From contig CM020516.1 of NCBI GenBank assembly GCA_009823395.1, forward strand, positions 6,784,001 to 6,848,000: 64,000 bases of DNA. The letters run 5' to 3'. Within the stretch, counting starts at the first letter, position 1. Each line of letters opens with the position of its first letter. Of this stretch, positions 47,311 through 59,500 are shown in pieces. The notes beneath the pieces were generated by a model. The model did no database searches, was not told the DNA's origin, and saw only the letters and a program-made list of their open reading frames with translations. A program made the translations under genes and the position numbers. This DNA is from Thamnaconus septentrionalis. Lineage: Eukaryota > Chordata > Actinopteri > Tetraodontiformes > Monacanthidae.

Positions 47311-47524
47311 TTTCTTGTGTGAATCCAGGCCATCAGGCGTCGCCACCTCGCCTGCGTCATCGTGTCGTCAGGTGCAGCGTCACCGACGGTGCCTTTTTAA
47401 ATACCCACTCAGGCATCCCATCACCTCGTGCAGACCCAAAACTGCTCCCCGAGTGTTTTGTACAAATAGTACTTTGTAATACAGTATTTTAGATTACAAA
47501 GTACAAATAGCAATCGCTTCACTT

Positions 47525-47615
47525 GGCTGTGTGTGTGTGTGTGTGTGTGTGTGTACGTACATACATATATGTGTGTATACATAATATATTACAAAGGGTC
47601 TGAAAGGCATTTTAA

Positions 47616-47666
<51 letters not shown>
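47525..47666. repeat. Two (GT)n microsatellites with an AT-rich spacer
   Basis: GT runs at about 47528-47552 and 47620-47666, separated by TACATACATATATG-type sequence, upstream of kcnq5. Confidence 0.93.
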
Positions 47667-47670
<4 letters not shown>

Positions 47671-47959
47671 CTATCTGAAAAAATATCACACCCCCTTAAA
47701 ATTTAGTTTTGAGGCTTTTTCAGGGGGTCTCATGGGTTAATCGCACCACTAGTAGAGTAGAGTTGAGTTGGGGGAAGTGGGGGTGGCAAAGTGCGTCCCT
47801 CTACTGCGCGCAAGAAGTAGGAGTCTGGACGCAACGCACATCGATCAACTGGGGGAAGGAGCGGAGTTGGGAAAAGAAAAAAAAAAGGCAAAGGGAGGGG
47901 GGAGGGGTATCGCTATCCCACACCCCCCCCTCCCCATCCACCCCCCGCTCAACGTCTCC

Positions 47960-48159
47960 ATCCACCCCCTTCATAACCCAACTCTTCCTCGGCTGAGCGC
48001 AGATGGTCACAGTGAGCAGACGCGCGGGCCAGCGGAGTCAGTCAGGGATGAGGCGCAGGACGGACGGCGGAGCGACTGTTTGCCGCCCATCGAACCCGCA
48101 GTGAGCGGCAGCGGCCACGGAGCGAAGCCCCTCCTGGTGGTGCGCTATGTGGTGATGCC
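47960..48159 (+). promoter_or_regulatory. kcnq5 5' UTR / CpG-rich promoter-proximal region
   Basis: CpG-dense sequence (GACGCGCGGGCCAGCGG, GGCGGAGCGACTG) directly upstream of the kcnq5 start codon and continuing into exon 1. This is typical of a CpG-island promoter of a neuronal channel gene. The start site is not determined. Confidence 0.5.
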
Positions 48160-48527
48160 ATGCCGAGACGTCCCGCCGGTGAGCAGCCCGGCGGCAGCAG
48201 CAGCAACAGCAGCAGCCTGTGGCTGAAGACCCCCGCGGGGCGCCGGGCGCAGGAGGGCTACCCGCTGGGGGATGTGGAGTCCGGGCGGAGGAGCATGAAC
48301 AGCGCCGTCCTGTCCGCCGCCGCCGCCGGTGCCTCCGCCCGTGCCGGTGCCGGTGCAGGTGCGGAGCGCAAGCTGCAGGGCGCGCGGCTCAGCCTGCTGG
48401 GGAAGCCGCTCAGCTACAGCGTCGCGCACGGCGCCCGCAGGAACGCGCGGTACCGGCGGCTGCAAAACTACCTGTACAACGTGCTGGAGAGACCTCGCGA
48501 GTGGGCCTTCATCTACCACGCCTTTGT
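48160..48527 (+). CDS. kcnq5: KCNQ5 (Kv7.5) first coding exon
   Basis: One exon, 122 codons plus two bases, ending at TTTGT|GTGAGT. It encodes the cytoplasmic N-terminus and start of S1 of the voltage-gated M-current potassium channel Kv7.5. The start MPRRPAGE resembles human MPRHHAGGE. KDVESGR-like [15 protein letters not shown] and the highly conserved [15 protein letters not shown] followed by WAFIYHAFV identify KCNQ5 over other KCNQ paralogues. A Ser run, an Ala run and an (Ala-Gly) run make the first 70 residues low-complexity. The rest of the gene lies beyond the window; long first introns are normal for this gene. I cannot say which teleost ohnologue this is. Confidence 0.9.
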
Positions 48528-48680
48528 GTGAGTACTGGGAGTGGCCTTCCTCTCCACCACCCTGACACGGGCCAACTTTGATTCACCTGTTGATTTCGCG
48601 CCTGTTGCACGAGCGTGTGCGTGCGTTTGTGTGAGTGTTTGTGTGAAGTCTTGATGCTCATAGATCAGCTGGGACATTTT

Positions 48681-48764
48681 GACCAAAGGCTTTGTTAAAC
48701 TTTAGTGTAGTTTTCTGAACGTGGTTCATCTGATGCCCACAGAAATGTCCCCAGTGAAGAAAGC
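48681..48764. repeat. 85-bp repeat, copy 1
   Basis: Runs from GACCAAAGGCTTTGTTAAAC to CCAGTGAAGAAAGC. A near-identical copy lies at 49091-49171. Both are followed by ATCTATC/CT-rich simple sequence. Confidence 0.95.
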
Positions 48765-48775
48765 TGTTATCTATC

Positions 48776-48791
48776 ACTCTATCTCTCTCTC

Positions 48792-48840
<49 letters not shown>
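48776..48840. repeat. (CT)n / (CTAT)n simple repeat
   Basis: CTCTCT with embedded TATC units, between 85-bp copy 1 and 230-bp copy 2. Confidence 0.95.
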
Positions 48841-48842
<2 letters not shown>

Positions 48843-48853
48843 GCCGTTATGGC

Positions 48854-49171
48854 TGTGGTTCATGTGATCACAGCAGCAGCAGTAGCGAGGTAAAGCACGC
48901 GGAGCTCAGAACAGGTTTCTCTGCAGAAAACCCTGTAAAGTCTGAGTGAAAAAGCAATTAGCGAAGTGAACTTCCGTCGCAGAGCTACACGGTCGGTGCA
49001 TTTGATGGATGCTGACGTTCTTTCAGGCAGCACGTGCTGCAGTGTTTCCAGGGGACTCAGTCATGTCGTTGGAGATTTTCTTTTCTCTTTGACCAAAGGC
49101 TTTGTTAAACTTTAGTGTAATTTTCTGAATGTAGTATATCTGATGCCCACAATGTCCCCATTGAAGAAGGC
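48854..49171. repeat. 230-bp repeat copy 2 joined to 85-bp repeat copy 2
   Basis: 48854-49086 matches 47091-47310 and 49091-49171 matches 48681-48764. A short ATCTATCCATCC tail follows. The order suggests one composite element with a TATC-type tail. Confidence 0.9.
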
Positions 49172-49586
49172 ATCTATCCATCCATCTATCTATCTGAATT
49201 AATCTGTATTTTGCAAAGCACACATCCGACATGCACAGCAATGCAACCACCCCTGTGTGAGGAGTGCGTGAGGTGTGTGTGAGCTGCAGATCAGGTCAGT
49301 GTCTGGCTGTGCGACTGTAGCCGCTCCAGGAGATTTAAGGCTCTCGGTGAGCGGCTGTCAGCTCGGGAGGCTGTGCGTGACATTAACGGCCGCTTCTGTG
49401 CCCATTTTAAGCCTTTCATCATCAGACTGGGATAGTGTTGTGATGAAATCTTAAAGTGGAGCATTATTTCATTTGCTAAAATTTGAAGCAGCCTTCAGTC
49501 TGACCGACCACCTTAGCGTGAAGAAGCTGCGGGTTTTCTCTTTTCCTCTATTTTAATCTTTACCTCTGACTCTGAATGTGACTCTG

Positions 49587-49630
<44 letters not shown>

Positions 49631-50210
49631 TCCAAGACGTTAGCTGTCAGTCAAGCAGTCTAGGTGGTGCCGCAGCTCCACAGAAATTCAGTTTCCCGAA
49701 CACTGTCGTCGCTCTTCTTCTGGGTGAGACGGCGGCTGACAGTTTGGAGGGACGGAGACGCCCTGTTGTGAAGGCAGAGGGCAGATATTTCACAGGGAAG
49801 GATCTGAAAGTCTCAGAGTTCCCCCACGGTGTCATCATCCGAGAGTGCCGGCTTTTTTGTTGTTTTTTTTGTTTTTTGCTCTTCTTCCTTTCCCGCCTTT
49901 GTTCCGATTAGGGAAGACACACGGCACCCCCACTCGACTTCTTCCCCTCCCCACGCCACCCAGCTGGCCGAGGGGGCCGTGTGAGAAGGAGGAAGTGGAG
50001 CTGTGACAGTGGGGACGGCCGAAGCCGGATGTTGACGTTTTATTTGCTCAGGCGGGAGGGACAGCTGAGGTCACGGAGGGTTAAGTTGTTACATCTGCTC
50101 ACAACCGCCGGCAGAACACTGGCTGCAGTGAAGGAGTGCCGGGCGGGCTGGTGGGCGGCTCGCTCAACTCCTGAATCTCTTTTTTTTTTGTGTCCGGAAT
50201 CAATTTTCCA

Positions 50211-50505
50211 GAGTCACTAGCTGCGTTTCCATTACCTCTAGAATTGTGCAAAACCTAAATATCGCATTAGAAAAAACTACTAATGGAAACACCTAAACGT
50301 TGAAAAACTTCTCAAATATCGCTGACCAGTTCACTTCAAATGAAAATGGCGCGTTATGTTTGGATGGAGAAGACAGATTTTTTTTTTTTACAAGTAATCA
50401 CAGAGAAAACATAACAACCATTCTTGACAGCAATCAAAAGCAAACGAAATTCTCGTGAAATCTCGTCCCTCGAGATTTTATTTTGCGAAAAACTGCCATG
50501 GAAAG
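50211..50505 (+). mobile_element. MITE, copy 2 (TIR GAGTCACTAGCTGCGTTTCC)
   Basis: The left terminus is intact at 50211-50233. The right terminus is degenerate (CTGCCATGGAAAG). Internal blocks are shared with copy 1 at 38040-38261. No transposase frame. Confidence 0.75.
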
Positions 50506-52687
50506 ACTTTTCAGTCCATTTTCATTTCTGCATTGTAATCAGACTGACTGTCGTCCATCAGGTCACAGCCCAGCTATATGAGGAGATCCGAGGAATTAGA
50601 ACATGTGTGTGCCCTCCCTGCCCCCCCAATACACATTCACCATAAAGAAGACCGTCTCATATTGACGCCGTCTTGATCGAGTGCCTTTCTTTCTGTTTTG
50701 TTCTTGGCAGCTTCGTCTGTCTAGACTCCAAGGTTTTAAATTACAGATAATGGATGTCCAGTATTTTTGGAGGTGCGTTTTTAGATCAGAGTCACTTTAC
50801 ATCAGCCCTCTAATAGTCCCGCTACTTTCGGCCAGCGCCACTTTACATTTTTATGTTGTTTGTCTTCTGTGCCAAGAGTAACGGCGACCAACACAGAACA
50901 TTGTCAGGCAAACTACAGTCAGAGATGTTAACATAACACAAGTCGACTGTAGTTTCCTAATAGTCCACATTAAGGACGATTGGCCTCATGTGAAGGCAGC
51001 GAAGCAATTTGGCCAATCAAATTCAAACAGTGGTGCTCCGTTGCGATGTTGTGCTGGGAAGCCGTGAATCCGTCCTGGTTCTTCATGTTGACCTTTGACC
51101 TACATGACCTTACCAAATACCTTCGCTGCACTTATTGCTGATTTGACTGTTTCATGAATCACTGGATTTATTCCACGTGCTCACCTGGTAAAGACCCAAC
51201 AAGGTATCAAACGTGTTTACAAAACAGCCTGAGCCGTTAGCAGTTAGCCGCAGCTTCCTATTGGCTGCAGCATCCCCATTAGTGGCCTCGTGTTGACTTC
51301 CTGAACTCGGTCATCGTCGTCCTCACCGGCCTCTAACTGCAGTGCTGCAGCAATACTGAGCCCTGTTTCTTTTTTTCTAGGGTGGCAGCAATGCACTTCC
51401 GTAGAGCAGCTCTCATCACATCAGCAGTTGTATTTATTTATTTATTTAGATAATCTATTATATTCTTTTCATAACTTATTTTATGTATTTATATTCATTG
51501 TATATTCAGCTTTGCCTGTAAACAGGAAGAACCTCAAAGCAGTGTCTTCTTTCGTCCAGCCAACAGTTTAAAACCCAAATTGTCTGAGTTTCCCATCACG
51601 AGTGATTCAGAAAAAAAACCAAAAACAACATTTATCAATGTAAGACCAGCAGGCGTTTGTCACTTTGGGTTAAAATGATGAAAACAAAAAGCAATCATCA
51701 AAATAGCTGGTGAACTGCGATCCCCTCTGGGCCTGAGGGCTCCAACATACTTTCCTTTTTGCGGGGTTTGTTTGAAGACACCAGCTAACTGATGATGTTT
51801 GCCGCGACACCAAGCAACCTTTGGCTACAAAGTGGCCTCGGCTCACTCATCTCAGTGGCCGCGGCTCGAATCTCTCCGTGGTTTTTTGACGCAAAGCGGC
51901 GGCGTGTTGTCGTTGTCCCTGGCAGAAAGTCAAACCTCTTAATTAGTGCCGAGGCTTCGAGTCCCAGCGGGCGTCCAAATTGACCCTACGCTGCTGCTTC
52001 CATTTAAGAAGGAAGACAAAAAGAGAGAGAGAGGGGAAAAAAAAATACCCTGGCGGTGTCACGTTATCATCAGTCGGCTGCTTCTCCAAACTTTACATTC
52101 TGCGCTGACTGGCTGTTATTCCAGCGTGTCACATGACATTTAGCCGAGTGGATTTCTGTGCTGCTCGCCGGCCGTGAGTCACTGTCAAGGGTGCTAATGC
52201 ACGGTGGCAGGGCACCAATAACGCACGTGTATGCGTTTGTGCGTCCGTGCGTGTGTCCATAGTGGTAGAATTAAACAGGCAAATGCACATCAATTATATA
52301 TGTGTGTTTGTATAAATATATTTATATTATTATATTATTATATTATGTGTGTACAGGTCAATACATGTCTGAAGGTACCTGTGAGTGTGCGGCCGCACCA
52401 CAGGGACTCTCAGTCTGCAGCCGGCTGCCGCTGACTAACAGGCACCGCAGCCGACTGAAAGGTCCAGTCTCTTAGTGAGATGGATCTTAATCACATTGGC
52501 TCCAGGTGGGTTTGCAGCCCCAAGCCTGTAGCCCGTTGTAGGTGCAGCTCCCCGCAGTCAGTCGACTCCCCTCTGGGTGGTCTGTGTGCAGGAATGAGAT
52601 CCTCAAGCGTTTTTTTTTTTTTTTTTTTTTTTACATCCGTTTGATTGTCCGTACACACGCAAGTGTATTTGTGATGTTTTCATGCTG

Positions 52688-52688
52688 T

Positions 52689-52743
<55 letters not shown>
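52688..52743. repeat. (CA)n microsatellite
   Basis: About 28 CA units in the inferred kcnq5 intron 1. Confidence 0.97.
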
Positions 52744-52745
<2 letters not shown>

Positions 52746-53207
52746 AATCGTCATCTTCAGTGATTCACCTGTGGGAGAGACGGCGGACTCAATGGTCAGT
52801 CATTGATGGATGACTGAGATTTGGCAGCAGGTGGGCCAATTGATCAGTAACGATCAATACGATCAATTTCAGACCAGCTCTGTGATTTCAGCCCCACGCC
52901 GAGTCTGCGATGCGTTAACAGCCTGTTGGCTCTTTAACAGAAGTGACAGTAAAAAGCCTTGGAAGGGCTGCTTGGCGTCGGCACTGAGGAGGCTCTGGGA
53001 CGGAGTGTCCTCACCAACTATTTTAAATGAAACGTACGAGCGGTCGCTCTTGATTGCCTGAGTTGTTGCGTCGCTTCCTTTTTCAATTGGGGTAAGTGAG
53101 TGAATATTGTCTGACTCTGTTCTGTCCCCTGCAAACCTGCTAATCATTCACATCTTTATCTCACACGACTCGAGGGGAACGGCCGCCGAAAAACCTTTGT
53201 CTTCCTG

Positions 53208-53229
53208 CGTATATATATATATGTGTATA

Positions 53230-53279
<50 letters not shown>

Positions 53280-53476
53280 TGTGTGTATATATATGTATAT
53301 ATATATGCATGTGTATATATATGTATATGTATATATATATGTATATATATGTATGTATATATATATGTATATATATGTATGTATATATATATGTATATAT
53401 ATGTATGTATATATATGTATATATATATATGTATATATATGTGTATATATATGTATGTATATATATACGTATATAA
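53208..53476. repeat. Compound (TATG)/(TA)n microsatellite
   Basis: About 270 bp of TATATG and GTATGTAT units. Open frames of IY/YI repeats on both strands are artefacts of it. Confidence 0.97.
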
Positions 53477-56400
53477 ATAATTTCTTGCAACCAATGGAAT
53501 GCAAAGTATGACTATATCATTTAACATATGAAACTACTATCAAAAGTAATGGTCATAATATCATATCAGTAGTTATGGTAATAATAATAGTGCCATGGTA
53601 ATTGAGCAGTAGTGCAGTATAATATTCTAGAGGCTGTGGACAAAATTCAACCAAGATTTTGTAGTTTTTTGCATTGAAAGCAACCTGGTGTAGCAGCAGC
53701 GAACCTCATGACAAGGATGTAAAGCGACTGACAGTCTTGAATGGTCAGAGCCATTTCCTGTAGAACTTCCTCCTTCCTGCAGGTTGCCTGTAAATTATTG
53801 ATGTGTGTGTTATCAGAATGTCTGACTGCCTTCAGTTGAGCCAGAAGAAGAGCAACGAGATGAGACTCAGCCGCTGCTCCGCTATACAGGCTATAGGAAG
53901 GGGCTGCGATGGGGGAGGGTTGCTTTCTGCATACATACACACATACATACATACATGGCTGTCTGGCTGAAGGAGGTCGGAGACTCTCGTGTTCATCACC
54001 ACCTGTCAGGCACTTCTGCAGGAAAGTTCTCCAAACACTGCGCTGACGTACGTACGTGGCCACGGCCGTCTACACGCCGGAATGTTTGCATATTTTCTTT
54101 CCCTCCTTGAATGCAAAGTCGGACTGCGGAGCAGCTGCGTGTTTTCTGTTTCCCATGGAAGGCATGAGAAGAGTGACTATGAAGGTGATATAAAGGTACG
54201 AAGATGTGAAGGTGTGCGCTGAGATGAGACTGAGGGTTGGTAGGGAGTTGTACTGCTTTAAGTCGGATGGTTTCTCAGTCCACTACCACCGTCAGCTGGG
54301 AATCAGTTGACCGATGATCCACTTCCAAGGGACAGTAGAAAAATACAGTAAAACCCTCCACTGATCTCCATGAGCAATTCATTCCTGAATGAGTGTGTGT
54401 TACCGTTTAGTAAGAACAATGAGGCCGCAGCGTAGCTGGAGTTTCCATCCTGGATGAGTCGACTCGGAAATGGGAAGTGAAGGCGCTGACCAATGGGGAC
54501 AGTGACAGTTAGCACAGGTGGCCACAGGGGGCAGCGCAGGTTGGCGCTCCGGATGAACTGAAGGAGAATCACTCTTCTTCGTGTGTGTGTGTGTGTGTGT
54601 GTGCGCGAGAGAGAGAGTGAGACCTCGGCCGCCTCTCGTCCATCAGTGCCACTTTGCTGATCCGACGGCGGCACTGATGGACGGACGCCGGCCGAGTCGT
54701 TCGTCCTCCGCCTGCCACACAATGAGCCTGTCACCACCTGCTGACGCACACACACACACTCATTTTATTGTATTGTGCATCACGTCTGCGGAAATAAATG
54801 GGCAGCAAACACAGTGCAGCATATATTTAAGAGTGAGGTGAGTGTATCAATATTTAAGGATGTAGAGAGAGAGAGAGAGAGAGAGATTTTTTGGTCAGAA
54901 ATATGTGTTTTTTTTTTAGGCCTACACACACGTTTGTGTACGTACGCAAGCAAAACTATTCCCAGCTCTGGACGTATTGTGAATTATTTATCACTCGGTA
55001 AACGAGGAAGAGTGTTGGATTTTTCTGCTTTGGAGCATTATTTAGTGTGTTGTGTGTGTGATGGATTTGGGAGACTTCCAATAACATTACAGCTTGGACG
55101 CAGATTCATCAACGTGTGTTATCTGTCTTCCACGTTGGCATGTGCATGAACTCGGTGGGTCTGAGTGAGCTGCGGCGCACATGCAGTGAAATCCCACTCA
55201 TGGGAGTCGGTCTAATATAATATAATGGAGAACGAGTCTCTGTTTTCTTAGATGAGTCGTCTCCCAGGCCTGCAGCCAATAGTGACACCAGCCTGACAAA
55301 ACATGGCCTCCGCTTGTTTGGACAACATCACACCTTTTGTTGTGCGTGCGTGCATGCGTGCGTGCGTGCGTGCGTTAGAGAGAGAAGGGCAGTGAACTTT
55401 CATTCATCTCCAGTGACCCTCAAACAAGAAACAAAAGACTGTGAATGCGACATATTTCAACGTCCTTTGAATATCCTCAACAGAACCTATTAGTCGAAAA
55501 TGTTTCCAGCCATGGCCATTATATTGAGGGAATCCACCTTTTCATTTTCCCATGTCTTAAATACGCACATTGCCGTTCTTGGCGAGAAAGAAGCGGCGAC
55601 TCTCTCAGACTCGGGGGTTGGTGCTCATTAGCCCTGTGAGATGAGCGCAAGGAGAGTCAATGTGCAACCGAAACAGTTGAGCACCTCAAGACGGAGACGA
55701 GCCCTTGACGACTGTTGCTGCAAAACCAAATAACATCAAGCAGCCGGAGCAGGCGGTCAAGGCTGTGGAAAGTGGGATGATGCACTCGGATAATTTATAG
55801 TGTGTGTGTGTGTGTGTGCGTGTGTGTGTGTGTATAGTCATTATAAGGGAGGCTTTCTTTTTTTTCTTCCCTCCATTTCAGCAGCTCTTCTCTTACGAGC
55901 AGAGACGGTTTTTAACAAGTGCAAAGCTCCCATCAGTAACGGAATTATTCACTCCGCCTTGCAGTAAATTGTTCCAGGCGAGAGACACTGCAGGTACCTA
56001 CGCGCTTGTTCTGCGAAAACGAGTGACCCTCCTCCTTAAACTAGACGCTCATCCGTAAGTGCAGACGCACTGTGCCCCGTGTGAGGCGCTGCCACCGTCC
56101 AGCCGACGACCACCTTCTTTGGGCTTTCAGGGCCTCCAGACCTGGTGAGGTGAAGAAGGCTGCAGGTGCGGGAGATTCAGAGGGGCGTGACGAGGAGCTT
56201 GGTGTCAGTTCAGAGTTGAACGCTGCCTGTTGAAAACCGCAATGAAGTTATTAGAGCAGCAACATTAAAGGACGCCTGAAAAGAGTTTGACTGTGTTTGA
56301 AGAAAACGTCCGTACAGCAGTTGAGAGCCGACGAAGACAGAGAAGCAACTCTTTGAATTATGCCACATTATTCTTTGCGCCTGCATACAAACGTGACCAT

Positions 56401-56487
56401 TTAATGGTCATGGCGGACAAAAGTACAAACACATACATACGCACGCCACGCAGTTGTGAAATGGATAAACAAAAAAGATTTTGACTT

Positions 56488-56512
56488 GGTGAGTTTCCCA
56501 GAATGCACTGGG
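56488..56512. promoter_or_regulatory. ZNF143-like motif
   Basis: TTTCCCAGAATGCACTGGG resembles the core TCCCAGAATGC of the ZNF143/STAF site. It is a single occurrence in intronic DNA with no other promoter marks, so chance is possible. Confidence 0.3.
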
Positions 56513-59500
56513 CCGACGCACTCGCTAAACCATTGAAACGCCACCCGCTGACCTTTCAATTGCGGCTGCTGCGGAATATTAGTGATAAACTGCGGCGACG
56601 TTTTTCTCTCTGCAAGCAGGTGGGATTAATACGCCGGTTTTTCAGAATAGAGGGGAAAAATAGTGAGAAAATAAATAGAGGAATAAAACATGTAGGGTAA
56701 CAATAAGCACTGAAGCTGCTGCAGGATGCAGAAACTGACAAGAATAATGAGACTCGTAAAGATGTGAAGTGGACTCAGTTAGTCCCTAGCTAGATCTAAA
56801 AATAATGTCAACATTTAGTAAATATTGAAACGTGGATATTTGTACGGGTGTAGAGTGGTAAAACAACAGAGAGGGGTTCAGCTCCGCCTCTTTCCAACCA
56901 TTGCTCTGTGCGTGAAAACGTCCCAACAGAAACTTTAAAAAGTAGAGTACAGTACAACCCTAAAGTATCGCTAAAGTCCTCACGATGGTTGAGGGAGACC
57001 GATGAGCGTATCGCAGAGGGCAAATGTGACTTAGTGGGCAAAGGAGGAGCTTCAGAGATCACGACAGTCAACAGGCGTCGTCAGTCATCGATGATGGCCG
57101 AGAAGCAGCTAAGTTGTGGGAAACAAACACAAATGCCGCCTCAGATGTGGAAGCGGCAACAAAAATGTTTGTTTGCAAGTTTCCCTGTTGACGACTTCCC
57201 CTCCTCCTGTGGCCGGCGCCATCTGGCTGCGTGCGGGCCACATCTTGCTAATACCGATTAGCTTGCTGCTAGCGAAAAAAGCAGAAGCGGAACCAGTTGC
57301 ACGCCACGCCACTAAATCAAAAGTTTTTCTTTTTTGCAGGACTTCTAAAATTTTTTTAATGGAGAGCCGTCGAGCCAGAGCTCGCGCTGCTTTTATTTAT
57401 GACTTTGGAAAACTGGGGAAGAAGATCGGCCGTAAAACTGCGACCACAACACACGACAGGGAGGCAGATGTTCCTCATGACAGCTCAGTAGTGTGTGTGT
57501 TCTTTGGGTGTGTGTCTCATCTGCTTTTTTAAATCTTAGTTATTTTTTAGTGCCTGTTTTGTTTATGTCTTATGTGTTTTTTTTTTAAATCTTGATCTTG
57601 ATTTCATAAAAAACAATATTTGTGGCGCAAGAAATTCTCTTGCCAGCTGCCGTTTGTGAGTCAGTGTCTGCGTGTCGATGTCATGAATCACTTTTCGTTT
57701 TTTGGTAATTAAGAAACGCAGTCGGCTCAAGAGCAGGACGCCAAATGGCGACAACAACAACAGCCGCATTTATCAGCGCAGCCGCCTGTCGCCCTGCAGG
57801 GGGACGCTGAAACATTTAGATCTTCCTCATTATCTCCCTTAGCAGGCCTGAGTGAGTGTTGATGAGAGAGGAAAAAGCATGGTCAGAATTAAACAGGCAG
57901 GAATAGCTCAATAAACCCTCAGTCACACACACTAACGTTCAAAATAGACTTTCAAAAATACTCATTACAACTGAAATTCCTAACTTTTTGTCCACAAATA
58001 TTTAATCCTGTCTTTGCTTTACTGTCTCAATTATTCTGCTTTAATGTATTGAGTATTTCAAAACACCTGCTTTCTTTATTAATTTGCTTTCAAGCTGATC
58101 TCTGTGTCTCTGTCTCGCAGGTTTGCCCCAAATATTTCAGTTTTTCATTCTGGCTCTGAAATCTTTTCCCCGCTGCTGCGCGTTCCACATTTATTAAAAA
58201 ATAAATGACTTCCCTGCCTCGCGGAAGAGGGAAAAATACTTTACATTCCTTTGCATGTGACACCTCCTCTGCATTTGCTCATTAAAACGTTTACAAGATC
58301 TACGAGCGGCTTTTCCAAATATGACTAAGGACTAGATATGATTTTTTTCCACCAGCGTCTCCGCTGAAGGGACGTTGCTGCTCCAAGTGCCAAGAATTTA
58401 ATGAGCCAATCACCATTTTAAAACACTAAAAAAACCCAAGAAACCCTTCGATCAAATTCTCTAGTTCTCCTGTCGACACCAGATGATCAATTTTTATTTG
58501 ACTCCTTTATAAAAAAAAAAAAAAAAAAAGAATCCCCCCCGATTCCGTGTTCACTTCATTGCCGGATATTTTTGCCCAGTAAGCTGATGAGGCCCTCGCT
58601 GCAGAGCTGCCAAGCCAATAAAGGCAATTAGATCTGAAACCATCCGGTGGGGGAGGGGTGGCGGAGGTGGAGGGAGGGGCAAATGATTTCTTGTGGGAAA
58701 TCTGCTGATCTGCGTCTGGCCGCTGAAAGGAACCGCGGAGAGACGATGAGTCAGGAATCCTGGAAGGTCTGTGGAGATTCACTGCGGCTCCAGCAGACTT
58801 AGCCCGCTGTTTGCAGCCTGCCGCTACACCTGCTGCTTCACTGGTGGAAGGGGACTTTTGTGACATCACAAAGGACCCTTTGTGACATCACAGATGGGTG
58901 AAAATTACCTTTTTGAAAAACTGAACAAGCAAAAAAAAAAAAAGCAAAGGACGGAGTGGAAACGTCGATGAATGTTGTTTTCCTTCCTTCAATCTAGTTT
59001 GTAAATAATGAACATCGATCCCTTTTTTGATCAATCAGGACCAACACATCATTAAACACACATTCAAATCAATCAACGTAAACGGGGCAGCCGCCTCCCA
59101 CACAGCAATTTATCAGCTCAGTCGAGCTTTTTTTTTTGCCCCCCTCTTTATTTCAATACGCTTGTTTCATCTGGCCTCATAGATCCTGGAACACAGACGG
59201 AGGGCGTCCAGCCTGCAGGTGTTGGAGAATTAATTTTCTCTCTGGTTGGGTCCATGCAGCTCTGACCTTCTGCATAATGTATGAATACAGTCGACAGTCC
59301 GACTCGTGTCAGTCTGGTCAGATGTTTCATTTGTTGGAGGCTATAAACAGAGGGCTAAAGGTTCTTTTTACTGCAGTTATATAATATGTGATTATTTATA
59401 TGGACCTGCAAAATCAATAATCTTATTCAATCACGGCAAACTTTCCACCTTATCTCCCATATTATATTACAGTTCGTGGTGCACAGAGAATCAATCTTTA

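Noticed and set aside
53107..53527. Several open frames near 53.2-53.5 kb on both strands
   Set aside because: They are translations of the compound TATG/TA microsatellite.
54303..54755. 150-aa minus-strand open frame
   Set aside because: Low complexity with a Thr-His run from a microsatellite; no splice context or family resemblance.
55340..55373. TGCG repeat as a possible CpG regulatory element
   Set aside because: A simple tandem repeat with no other promoter marks nearby.
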